Assembly (NCBI GenBank): GCA_001017865.1
Contig: LATQ01000001.1
Span: 1,828,483 to 1,851,775, forward strand
Origin: Rhodococcus sp. IITR03
Lineage (GTDB): Bacteria; Actinomycetota; Actinomycetes; Mycobacteriales; Mycobacteriaceae
Length of the DNA: 23,293 nucleotides
Direction of reading: 5' to 3'
The notes beneath the pieces are model-generated. The model searched no databases. It was not told where the DNA came from and was given only the letters and a program-made list of their open reading frames with translations. The position numbers were made by a program, and so were the translations under genes. Position 1 is the stretch's first letter. Each line of letters starts with the position of its first letter. Below, one piece after another: positions 9,838 through 18,921 of the stretch.

Positions 9838-9922
9838 GCTACTCGTATCTGCTCGCGTTTTCGCTGTTCGCCGCAGCAATTGCCGCAGCGGATGGTCGAA
9901 CTCGTAGCGGATGCACGACCGC

Positions 9923-10615
9923 TCACCTGCGCAGTTCGTACCGGACCTGCGGCCGGCCGGCGCGGCCGTACTCGGTGAGGCGGGTCGCGGCTCCGTCGTC
10001 GGCGAGTCGTTCGAGATAACGCCACGCGGTGACGCGTGAGACCCCCACGGCCGAGCCGACTTCCGCGGCGGTGCGGGGGCCGTCGGCGTCGTGGAGGAAA
10101 TCGGTGATCTTCGACAGCGTGTCGGGGGAGATGCCCTTGGGGGTCGACGGACGGGAACTGCTCGTGCGCAGCGCCGCCATGGCGCGGTCGATGTCGTGCT
10201 GACCTGCCGCCGTCTCGGCGTCGCGCAACGCCGAGCGGTAGGCCACGTACTGTTCGAGCTTGTCCTGCAGCGCCGCGAAGGTGAACGGCTTGAGCAGGTA
10301 CAACACGACGCCCCGCGCGACCGCCGTCCGCACGACCTCCAGATCGCGGTTCGACGTGACGGCGATGATGTCGGGGCTCGGGCGACCGGCGCTCAGGCGC
10401 GCAGCGACCTCGAGGCCGTTCGTGTCGGGGAGCCCGATGTCGAGCAGCACCAGATCCACCGGCGTTCCTGCCCGCGCCGCCGACGCGACCGCCCGCACGG
10501 CGTCGCTGCCCGTGTGCGCGACGCCCACCACCTCGAATCCGTCCACCCTGCCGACGTATTCGCGGTGGGCCTCGGCGATGAGCGGCTCGTCCTCGACGAT
10601 CAGTACCCGGATCAC
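9923..10615 (-). CDS. CitB/DcuR-family response regulator
   Basis: 230 residues with an intact frame. The receiver domain has the acidic pair E8-D9, the phosphorylation site D59 in LVLLDIGLPD, T87 and K109 in LLKPF. After a linker (about 120-160) comes a C-terminal winged helix-turn-helix with TAAEVGSAVGVSRVTAWRYLERL, as in the CitB/DcuR/MalR/DctR group that controls uptake of C4-dicarboxylates or citrate. GTG at 10615 overlaps the kinase stop in a GTGA motif, so kinase and regulator are translationally coupled. The likely target is the divergent dctA gene beyond the kinase gene; its promoter region contains a small palindrome. Which acid is sensed is not shown by the sequence. Confidence 0.92.
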   Translation of the reverse strand: MIRVLIVEDEPLIAEAHREYVGRVDGFEVVGVAHTGSDAVRAVASAARAGTPVDLVLLDIGLPDTNGLEVAARLSAGRPSPDIIAVTSNRDLEVVRTAVARGVVLYLLKPFTFAALQDKLEQYVAYRSALRDAETAAGQHDIDRAMAALRTSSSRPSTPKGISPDTLSKITDFLHDADGPRTAAEVGSAVGVSRVTAWRYLERLADDGAATRLTEYGRAGRPQVRYELRR

Positions 10616-12185
10616 GATGTGCCCCCGACGGGGATCTCGGCGACGATCATCGATCCCAGCGATGGTTCGGTGCGCAGGGTGCCACCGTGACGCGCGACGA
10701 CCTGGGCGACGAGCGCGAGTCCGAGACCGCGCTGCTCGGACTTGGTGGAGTACCCGCGCTGCATGGCCCGGGCCAGCACTTCCGGCGACATTCCCGGTCC
10801 GCTGTCGGCGACCTCGACGATCATCGACGAATCCTCCTGGCGCACAGTAACCTCCACCCATGGATCGTCCGACGCATGGGAGGCGTCGATGGCGTTGTCG
10901 ATGAGATTCCCGACGAGAGTGACGATATCGCGCGCCGGGATCGGCACCGGACCGAGTTCCGTGTCGTCGGTGACGGTCAGTTCCACACCGCGTTCGGCGG
11001 CCTCGTCGATCTTGCCGAGCAGCAGGGCCGACAGCGCCGGTTCGTGGACGGCACCGGTCAGCCTGTCGATCAGGTGCTGGGACACCGCCAGTTCCTGCGT
11101 CGCGAAGGCGACCGCCTCCTCCGGCCGGCCGAGCTCGACCATCGTGATGATGGTGTGCAGGCGGTTCGCCGACTCGTGTGCCTGCGCACGCAGTGACTCG
11201 GCGAACCCGCGGACCGAGTCGAGTTCACCCAGGACACCGCGTAGTTCGGTGTGGTCGCGAAGAGTGACGACCGTGCCGATGCGTCGCCGTTTCCACAGCA
11301 CCGCATCGCTGTTCACCACCAGGACCCGGTCCCGGGTCAGATGCACCTCGTCGCGTGCCTCGTCGGCGACGGCGAGTTCGCGCACCGTCGCGGGCAGACC
11401 GTCGAACTCCACCGCGCGACGGGCTCCAGCCCGAGCAGCCGGCGGGCCTCGTCGTTGACGATGTCGACGCGGGGGGAACCGTCTGCGGTACCGAACACCA
11501 GTAGTCCCTCACCGATCGAGTGCAGGACGGCGTCGTGGTGTTCGTACATGCGCCGCAGCTGGTCGGGATTGAGGCCGAGGGTCTGCCGGCGGAGCCGCCG
11601 GGAGATGAGGTAGCCGCCCGCCGCGGTGACCACGAGCCCGGCTGCTACCAGGCCGAGGATGCCCGGCAGGCTCCGCACGAAGTTCTCGGCGATCCTCTCC
11701 CGCGTCACCCCGACCGACACGAACCCGACGAGCGTGCCGTCGTCGTAGACGGGGGCGATGGTGCGTATCGACGGGCCCAGGCTGCCGGTGTACGTCTCGG
11801 TGAACGGCGTGCCCGAGCGGGCCTCGTCGGTGTGACCCGTGTAGGGGAGTCCGATCTGCTCCGGGACCGGGTGTGTCACACGGATACCCTCGGGGTCCAC
11901 GACGACGACGAAGTCCACCCCGGTCGCCTCACGGATCTGTTCGGCGCGGGGTTGGAGCGCTGCCGTCGGATCAGGAGAGACCAATCCGTCCGAGACCTCC
12001 GGGAACAGCGCGGCGGTCACTGCGATATCCGTCACGGTGCGGCGTGTGGCCTCGTCGGCGTCGCGGCGTTCGTCGACGACGATGAGCGCGCCCGCCACGA
12101 TCGCTACCACCGTGAACACCACCAGTTGGAGGATGAGCAGCTGGCCCGCCACGCTCATCGGCGGTCTCGCCTCCCGACGGTTCAA
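10612..12185 (-). CDS. CitA/DcuS-type sensor histidine kinase
   Basis: About 524 residues after one repair. Seen: TM1 about 12-37; extracytoplasmic sensor domain about 38-171 with IRVTHP (R102, H105) and TGSLGPSIRTIAPV (R141), matching the ligand-contacting R-x-x-H and S-x-R positions of CitA/DcuS; TM2 about 172-193; cytoplasmic PAS domain about 205-315; SpoB-like helical region with the probable phospho-histidine in RAQAHES (about H337); ATPase domain with NLIDNAIDA, DSGPGM and GLGLALV. It should sense an external di- or tricarboxylate and phosphorylate the adjacent regulator. The break near 11409 needs one more G (PVARVEFD). TTG at 12185 is chosen because a perfect GGAGGTGA lies at 12189-12196; ATG at 12158 is the alternative. 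Confidence 0.92.
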
Positions 12186-12188
12186 CGG

Positions 12189-12196
12189 TCACCTCC
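12189..12196 (-). promoter_or_regulatory. Ribosome binding site deciding the TTG start of the sensor kinase
   Basis: GGAGGTGA on the - strand is fully complementary to the 16S rRNA tail and ends 3 bases before the TTG at 12185. The later in-frame ATG at 12158 has a GGAGG too far away (11 bases). A TACATA -10-like hexamer lies at 12207-12212 on the same strand. Confidence 0.6.
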
Positions 12197-12316
12197 CGTG
12201 AACACTATGTACACAAACTTCTCCCGCAGTGAGCGGACCACCACCATTTCCCTGTGTGGACGTGATGCCGGTCACCGCCCGGGCGCGGAAAGGCCCTACC
12301 AGGGTCCCGTAGTACC

Positions 12317-12333
12317 CGACCGAACCACGGTCG
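12317..12333. promoter_or_regulatory. Palindrome in the divergent kinase/dctA control region
   Basis: CGACCG at 12317-12322 and CGGTCG at 12328-12333 form a perfect 17-bp palindrome with a 5-base centre. It lies in the 234-base gap (12186-12419) between the kinase and dctA starts, which otherwise shows no gene. It is a candidate binding site for the neighbouring regulator; a repeat this short could arise by chance in GC-rich DNA. Confidence 0.3.
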
Positions 12334-12419
12334 ATTCCCGAGTCCTCGCCGGTGCGTCACCGCATCCCGTTATCCGTGAACATCGCGCGACGAGCCCGCG
12401 CATGATCGAAGGGCACCCC

Positions 12420-13780
12420 ATGAGCACCACAACAGTGCGTGGCGAGAAACGCCGCGACCGTACCCACTGGCTGTACATCGGCGTCATCATCGCTGTCGTC
12501 GCCGGTATCGCCGTCGGATGGCTGGCCCCGGAGACGGGCAAGTCGCTCGGTGTCCTCGGCACCATGTTCGTCGACCTGATCAAGATGATGATCAGCCCGG
12601 TGATCTTCTGCACCATCGTGCTCGGCATCGGGTCGGTCCGGGCCGCGGCGAGCGTCGGCCGGATCGGCGGACTCGCGTTGATCTACTTCGTGGGCATGTC
12701 GACCGTGGCACTCGCGATCGGCCTCGGTGTGGGCAACCTGCTCGACCCGGCTCGGGCCTGACCCTCGACCCGGCCAACGCCGGTTCGGGTGCCGAACTCG
12801 CCGAGAAGGCGCACGCGGCCGGCGGCACCGTCGACTTCATCGCGTCGATCATCCCGACCTCCCTGCTCTCCGCGCTGACCGCAGGCAGTGTCCTGCAGAC
12901 CCTGTTCGTGGCGCTGCTCGTCGGCTTCGCGATCCAGGGCATCGGCAAGTCGGGTGAACCGATCCTCCGCGGTATCGCCCATCTGCAGAAGCTCGTCTTC
13001 CGCATCCTGACGATGATCCTGTGGCTCGCCCGATCGGTGCGTTCGGCGCCATCGCCAACGTCGTCGGTCAGACCGGACTGAGCGCGGTCCTGCAGCTCGG
13101 TGTGCTGATGATCGCTTCTACCTCACGTGCGCCGTGTTCGTCTTCGGCGTCCTCGGATCGCTGCTGCGGGCCGTCGCCGGTGTCTCGGTGTTCAAGCTCG
13201 TGAAGTACCTCGCCCGCGAGTATCTGCTCATCTTCGCGACGTCGTCGTCGGAGTCCGCGCTGCCGCGCCTGATCGCCAAGATGGAGCACCTCGGTGTCCA
13301 GCGCACCACCGTCGGCGTGGTCGTGCCCACCGGCTACTCGTTCAACCTGGACGGCACCGCGATTTACCTGACGATGGCCGCTCTGTTCGTCTCCGACGCG
13401 ATGGGCAGCCCGCTGAACATGGGCGAGCAGCTCTCGCTCCTGCTGTTCATGATCGTCGCCTCGAAGGGGGCGGCCGGGGTCACCGGTGCAGGTCTGGCGA
13501 CGCTGGCCGGTGGTCTGCAGAGCCACCGTCCCGACCTGCTCGACGGCGTCGGCCTGATCGTCGGTGTCGACCGGTTCATGTCCGAGGCGCGAGCCGTCAC
13601 CAACTTCTCCGGCAATGCCATCGCGACCCTGCTCATCGGCACCTGGACCCGGTCGGTGGACCGTGAACGCGTCGACGAGGTGCTCAGCGGACGGTTGCCG
13701 TTCGACGAGAGCATGATGATCGACGATCACGAGCCGCTCCCGAGCGCGAACCGGCGACGCTGGAGAAGGTCTCCGTCTGA
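12420..13780 (+). CDS. dctA: DctA-type C4-dicarboxylate:cation symporter
   Basis: Inner-membrane symporter for succinate, fumarate and malate (DAACS family). About 454 residues after four repairs. Seen: ISPVIFCTIVLGI in an early helix; FATSSSESALPRLI (the serine-rich re-entrant loop); VVPTGYSFNLDGTAIYLTMAA, which carries the family NxDG motif; SKGAAGVTGAG (second re-entrant loop); and VDRFMSEARAVTNFSGNAIATL with the D-x-x-R-T/N substrate-binding helix. All match DctA closely. Breaks near 12754 (DPGSGLTLDP, one G), 13030 (WLAPIGAFG, one C), 13115 (IAFYLTC, one T) and 13740 (PLPERE, one C) all look like run contractions. ATG at 12420 is preceded by GAAGGG. Divergent from the sensor kinase/regulator pair, which probably controls it. 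Confidence 0.94.
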
Positions 13781-13790
13781 TCCGGCATCC

Positions 13791-13849
13791 GCTACGACAA
13801 TGGCTGTCCGCTACGGAAAATTTCCGTAGCGGACAGCCATTTCTGTAGC
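13791..13849. terminator. Long perfect inverted repeat, probable bidirectional terminator
   Basis: Two 21-base arms (13799-13819 and 13821-13841) are perfect reverse complements around a single A, and GCTAC/GTAGC extends the stem outward with a three-base mismatch. Each arm also holds a near-palindrome, TCCGCTACGGA, so the site could fold as a cruciform. It begins 10 bases after the dctA stop and ends 28 bases before the stop of the convergent hydrolase gene. An A/T-rich tract is present at the tip rather than after the stem. Confidence 0.75.
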
Positions 13850-13876
13850 AACCAGGAGCCGGCGGCGACAGCAGAT

Positions 13877-14738
13877 CTACGCGCCGGCGGCGACGAAACG
13901 CTGGTGCAGTTCGCCGATGCCTTCGATCCAGCTGTCGAGTCGCTCACCGGCGCGCAGGTAGCGCTGCGGGTCGCGGCCCATGCCCACACCGGCGGGTGTG
14001 CCGGTGAAGATCACGTCGCCCGGGTACAGGGTGACGTTGCGCGACAGCTCGGCGACCAGCGCGGGGACGGAGAAGATCATCTCCGCGTGCGGCCCTTCTG
14101 GACCTCCTCGCCGTCGATCGCGCATCCCAGTTCCAGATCGTCCGGGTCGGCGAACTCGTCGGGGGTGACGAGCCACGGACCCTGCGGAGCGAAGCCGGGA
14201 TACGACTTGGCGAGACCGAACTGGGGCGCCGGTCCGCGCATCTGGCGACGCGTTCGGAGATGTCCTGCCCCGCCGTCAGGCCCGCGACGTACGACCAGGC
14301 GTCTGCTGCGTCGACGTCGCGTGCCTCCCGACCGATGACGGCGACGAGTTCGATCTCCCAGTCGACGTTGCCGCCGTCCGGAATCGTGACCTCGGAGTCG
14401 GGGCCGGTGAACGCCGAGACGTACTTGGTGAACACCGGGGGCAGATGTGTGGGGGCCTCGAAGCCCGATTCGGCGGCGTGGTCGTCGTAGTTCAACCCGA
14501 CCGCGAAGACTTGGCGGGGCGCAGGGGAGGGGGCGCCGAGCCGGGCACGATCGATCGAAGCGTTGTCGGTGACGTCTGCGTCCGCCGCCCACGCCCGCAC
14601 CTCGTCCCACGACTCGTAGATCGAGGCGAGCTCGGGTCCGAACCGGCCGCCGGAGGCGGTAGCGATGTCGACGGCCTGCTCGTTGCCGGAGTCACCGACG
14701 ACGAGGACGGCACGGTTGTCGAGGTTGGCGATGCGCAT
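13877..14738 (-). CDS. Fumarylacetoacetate hydrolase (FAH) family protein
   Basis: About 287 residues after two repairs. Members split or decarboxylate acylpyruvates or hydrate 2-oxo-enoates using a divalent metal. Seen: VFAVGLNYDDHAAESG (family start of the catalytic domain), PPVFTKYVSAFTGP, VDWEIELVAVIG with the metal-binding acidic pair, a cis-loop DLELGCAIDGE, and the FTGTPAGVGMG signature near the C-terminus. Breaks near 14237 (ERVAQMRGPAP, one C) and near 14091 (one base, joining QKGRT to AEMIFSVPA). ATG at 14738 has GAGGAG 7 bases upstream and is 28 bases after the MmgE/PrpD stop, so they form an operon. In a meta-cleavage setting it might handle a 2-oxo-enoate or acylpyruvate intermediate; the exact reaction cannot be read from sequence. 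Confidence 0.88.
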
Positions 14739-14766
14739 GGGTTTCTCCTCGAGGGACTGGAAGGCG

Positions 14767-16143
14767 TTACGGGGCGCCGGGCCCGAACAGTGCGGACAGG
14801 TCGATTCGATCATTCGAGGCCAGGATCGCGCGCACTCGGGACAGCGAGGCGTCGGCGGAGTCCCCGAGACCTGCATGTCGCAAGTTCGCCACGAACTTGG
14901 CGTCGACGTCGGCGCGGCCGGCGGGCACGCCACGAGGGTCACCCCACGGATGGTCGATACGGTCCGCGTGGGTCCGTCCGTCGTCCGCCCGTATCTCGAG
15001 ATGCGCCGCGGTCAAGGGGAACGATGACTCGGCTGCAGGTCGGAGACGGACGAGGTGCGCGAGCGGAGAACCTCCGGGTCGTTGCGGAACGGGTCGTCGA
15101 AGTGGGCGGGCACCGGTCGTCCTCGCACCAATGCGTTCGCAGTCTGGAACTGGAAGCCGAACAGGGCCGCCGGCCGGGACACCTCCGCGTCCTCCACCGG
15201 GAGGTCCAGGGGCGAGCCGATGTGGTGCGGATGGACGGTGAGGGTGATCTCCCGAACGGTGCCCGGATCGGCGACCTCGCGGAGATTCCTGGCGACGTCG
15301 ATCGGACCGTGTGTGAATCGACAACCCGGATAAGGCTTGACGATCCGGTCCCCGAAGTACACCTCACCGAGACCGGCCGTCACCGAGGACTCGTCGGGGA
15401 GTCCTGTGCCGTATGTGCGGAACAGGCCGAAGCGGCCGTCCAGCGCACCGTCGCCACCTGCATAACCGTGCCGGACCAGATCGGCGGCCTCGATACCGTC
15501 GCGCGCGGCGAGTCCTTGCACGAAGGTGAACGCATCACTGTGCTCGTCGATGGCCTGGAAGGTTCCCGACACCTGCTGGAGCACCAGTCCCCATGCTCGC
15601 ACCAGTTCGTCCGCACTCAGGTTCCACAGCCGCGCGGCGACGACGGCCGAGGCGAACCGGTTGATGAGCCGGGGTTGTCCCATCCGGTCCCGGGGACGAA
15701 TTCGAGTGCTCTGCTGATCCGTGCTGCCACGTCGTCGGCCACGATGAGGCTTCGAGCATCGTCCGTGCCGAAGCGCCGCAGTCCTCGGCCAGGGCGACGG
15801 CCACGGGTACGGTCGTCTCCGAGATATGGGACCAGATCGGTGACGCCCCGTCGAAGGGGGTCAGGGGGCCGAAGTCGTAGGCCCGGGCAAGAAGTGCATT
15901 GGCGTAGGCCGCCGAGGCAGGCCCGACCTTTCCTTCCTCGAGCGCGACGGAGGACCGGCCGGGTGCGGAGTTCCGGGTGACGAGTGCTGCGGCCCGGCGG
16001 GTCGAATCGACTCGTGTGCCGGCGATCATGCAGCCCAGCGTGTCCACGACCCGATCGAGAAGGTACCGATCGTGCGGAGACTCGAAGGCGGCATCCGGGG
16101 TCGCTTCGACGGCATGGGACGCCAGGGTGCGTGCGAGATTCAT
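14767..16143 (-). CDS. MmgE/PrpD family protein
   Basis: About 459 residues after three repairs. The family includes 2-methylcitrate dehydratase (PrpD), cis-aconitate decarboxylase and many uncharacterised dehydratase/decarboxylase-like enzymes. Seen: DRVVDTLGCMIAG near residue 31 (family N-terminal signature), ALARAYDFG-like segment where PrpD has its HxxxxDD motif (here LLARAYDFGPLTPFDG), and KPYPGCRFTHGPID, matching the K-x-Y-P-x-C family motif. Breaks near 15751 (MLEALIVADDV, one C), 15676 (DNPRLINRF, one C) and 15050 (one base before LAHLVRLRP). ATG at 16143 has AGGAG upstream. It sits in an aromatic catabolic cluster rather than next to methylcitrate genes, so a role in propionate metabolism is not supported; a dehydratase for an aromatic breakdown product is a guess. 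Confidence 0.85.
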
Positions 16144-16206
16144 GGTGGAGGATCTCCTGATGTCTCTGCGAGCGAGCGGTGCCGCGGCGCATGCCGACGG
16201 CCCCGC

Positions 16207-17533
16207 TCACTCGTGGGGATCCCTACTTGGAGACCAGATCGTTCGGCGCAGCGACGGCCCGTCGCTCGCGGACTCCTCACGTTGCTGGATCCGGCCCAGG
16301 GTGACGATGCAGATCGTGCCGACCGCCAGCGGGACCGCCATCAGGTAGAAGAGGTTGCCCGCGGTCCAGCCGCTCTCGAGCAGGAAACCGGTGCCGATCG
16401 GGGAGACGATCGAGACCAGGCGGCCGACGCCGACCATCCAGCCGACACCGGTGCCGCGCAGCGAGGCGGGGTAGACCGTCGGGCCCACGGCGTAGAAGCC
16501 GGCGACCGAGCCGACCGCGACGATGCCGAGGAAGATGCCGAGGGTGATCGCGAGCCATCCGACTCCGAAGGCCGCGCCGTAGACGGCGTAACCGATGGCG
16601 CCGAGACCGAGGGTGGTCATGAGGATGTTGCGGGGGATCCACCGGAACGCGGCGGCCGCGAACAGGAGCTGCCGATGATGCCGCCGAGGTTGAGGACGGT
16701 GCCGACCGTGGTGCCGCTCTGCACGTCGCCGGTGGATTCGGCGACCAGCTTGGGGATCCACGAGTCGCGAAGTAGTAGGCGGCCATCAGGCAGGCGTAGG
16801 CGAGCCACAGGGCGAGCGTCTTGATGCCGGTGGTGCCGGTGAAGATGGCGCCGAGCCGGGCGTTGTGACGGTCTGCGGGGGTCTGCTCGGGCAGTTCCTT
16901 CAGCGCCGGATGCCCCATCTTGCCGAGCATCGAGTTGATGCGTTCGAGGGCGTTCTTCGGACGGCGTGCGACGAGGAAGTCGATCGACTCGGGCAGTGCG
17001 GCCCACGCGAGGACGAGCAACACCACGCTCAGCACGGTGCCGACGACGAACAGGTTCTTCCAGTCGGCGGGATCGAACAGGCCGGCCACGACACCGGCGA
17101 GAGCGGCACCGATGGGGAAGCCGGTGGCATAGATGCCGACGACGGTGCCGCGGCGCTTCTCCGAGGCGAACTCGGAGACGTACGCGTTGAGCTGCGACAT
17201 GGCACCGATACCGAGCCCGGTGATCACACGGGCGACGATCATCGTGGCGACGTTGGGGCTGATCACCGCGAGCACCATGCCCACCACGACCATGCTCATC
17301 GACACGATGGTCAGCGTGCGACGCCCGTAGCGGTCACCGAACGGGCTGAACAGGATCGCGCCGGCGGCCATGCCGAAGAGGCTGCCGCTGAGAACGATTC
17401 CGAGGGTGCCGGAGCTGACGCCCCATTCGTCCGACATCGGCTTCGCGGCGAACGACATCACCGCGATCTCGAATCCGTCGAGAATGATCAATGCGAGTGC
17501 TATGGCGATCGCACGGATCTGCAGGGGAGTCAT
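16207..17533 (-). CDS. Aromatic acid:H+ symporter family (AAHS) MFS transporter
   Basis: About 442 residues after two repairs, with 12 predicted membrane helices, as in PcaK, BenK and MhpT. Seen: LIILDGFEIAVMSFA in TM1 (the AAHS D-G-F-E/D motif needed for uptake), GDRYGRRTLTI in the TM2-TM3 loop, a conserved ARVITGLGIGAMSQLNAYVSEF helix region, and PESIDFLVARRP in the central loop, where the family has P-E-S. Breaks near 16769 (FATSWIPKLV, one base) and near 16667 (GSLLFAAAAF, one C). ATG at 17533; no strong ribosome site is visible. MmgE/PrpD follows after 63 bases. It likely imports the aromatic or related acid used by this cluster. Confidence 0.9.
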
Positions 17534-17590
17534 CTTCGACGCCTGATGTCAGCCAACACATCCATCGTTAGGTTCCTTCACTTTGGTCGC

Positions 17591-17614
17591 GCTCGAGGAG
17601 CGAAGCTCCGAGCT
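17591..17614. terminator. Imperfect hairpin downstream of the reductase gene
   Basis: GCTC-GA-GGAGC, a GAA loop, then GCTCC-GAGC gives a 9-pair stem with a two-base bulge. It lies in the 144-base gap between the reductase stop (17678) and the AAHS transporter start (17533). It could end the upstream transcript or act as a leader structure for the transporter. No T-run follows. Confidence 0.4.
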
Positions 17615-17677
17615 GAGACGACACCACGCCAGGTGGCGGCAGTCACATAGTGCAGTGGGGGTCCGTTGTGATCACAG

Positions 17678-18921
17678 TCACCGGTGCCACTGGGTGGCAT
17701 CGTCGGCCGGTGTGCCGCAACGGGATCCCGTCGGCTGCCGCAGGGCGATCTCGACGACCGCCGCCGACTGCTCGATTCGATGGATGTAATCGAGTATGTC
17801 TGCGCCCGAAGTGCTCTCGGGAAGCCTCGACAAGCGCAGGACCATGACGACATTACCCTCCGGGTCGTGGACGGGCACGGAGAGCTGGAGCGGCGTGTAC
17901 GTCGCCACGGATCGATCTCCGCCGGCTCGTGGTGCGCGGACATCCGCTGCAGGGCGTCGATGAGTCTCTGTTCGTGCTCCGGCGTACGGTCCGGCGTGCT
18001 GAAGGCATCGACGAGTTCGTCGAGCGTGTGGGTGTCGACCTCGCCCGAGAGGGTCACCGACCATCCGCGTTCCTGGACGCGTTGCAGCTGGAGCTCCGCC
18101 GCCTCGCGGATCTCCGGCGACCGGCGCGGCACGCGGTCGAGCCAGTCCTCGCTCGACGGGGCGCCGCGGTGGCCGACCATGAGGGAACCGAGCGGCGGGA
18201 CGAACGGCAGACGGGTGCCGGGCATCGTCGAGTGACTTGCACCGTCGGCGCTCGCCGTTGCCACGAAAGCGAATTCGTCACCGAGCGGGGCGAGTAGGCT
18301 GACCTCCACGCCGAGTTCGGTGGCGAGGAGCTCCATTTCCTGACGTCCGCACTCCGCCGTGCGGATGGCGGCGGCGAGGGAGCGGTAGTCCGAGGCCATC
18401 AACGATCCCGGCGTGAACCGGCCGTAGCCCCGCTGGAAGAACAACAGCGGCAGGCAGTTCCGCTCGGTCGCCAGTTCCCGCACCGCGCCGAGGACGAAGT
18501 AGTGGTCACCGGCGTCGAGCACGTCCGACCACTCGCATTCGATCCACGCCGTCGTACCCTCGAGAATCGGTGCACCGGTGGGGGACTCGCGCCAGTCGAC
18601 GCCCTCGAACTTGTTCTCCCGCCGCATGAACGCCCCGCACACGTGTTCCTGGTCGGCGGCCATGATGTTGACGCAGAAGGTACGCGACTCGCGCAGTGCG
18701 GCGAAGGTGTACGACGACTTCATCGGCATGAACGACACCAACGGTGGGTCCATCGACACCGAGTTGAACGTCCCGACCACCATGCCGAGCGGCGTGCCGT
18801 CGGCTGCGCGTCCGGTGACGATGGCGACGCCGGTGGGGTAGCTGCCCAGGACGTGCCGCATGTGCTGGGGGTCGATCGGCGCGGCGACCGGAAGGTCGGC
18901 GAGCGTGGTTGCTTCAGACAT
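17678..18921 (-). CDS. Flavin reductase fused to an IclR-type ligand-binding domain
   Basis: About 414 residues after one repair. Residues about 18-170 are a flavin reductase domain (HpaC/HsaB-like) with LGSYPTGVAIVTG, NSVSMDPPLVSF, ESRTFCVNIMAADQ and GDHYFVLGAV, which supplies reduced flavin from NAD(P)H. Residues about 180-410 look like an IclR effector domain: LATELGVEVSLLAP, VQERGWSVTLSGEVD, and near the C-terminus LSVPVHDPEGNVVMVLRLS. No DNA-binding helix-turn-helix is present. The break near 17905 needs one G (DPWATYTPLQL). ATG at 18921 has AAAGGA upstream and overlaps the MFS stop by 8 bases. It is the likely partner of the monooxygenase two genes upstream. A. baumannii C1 reductase, which has a C-terminal effector domain, is a known analogue; the domain here is of a different family. 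Confidence 0.85.

Noticed and set aside
9730..9922. Terminator between convergent ptrB and response regulator
   Set aside because: Only a 5-bp CCGTG/CACGG stem and a direct repeat found; no convincing hairpin.
16169..16213. Hairpin CGAGCGAGCGG/CCGCTCACTCG after the AAHS transporter
   Set aside because: The right arm contains the transporter stop codon and the loop is long; unlikely to be a terminator.
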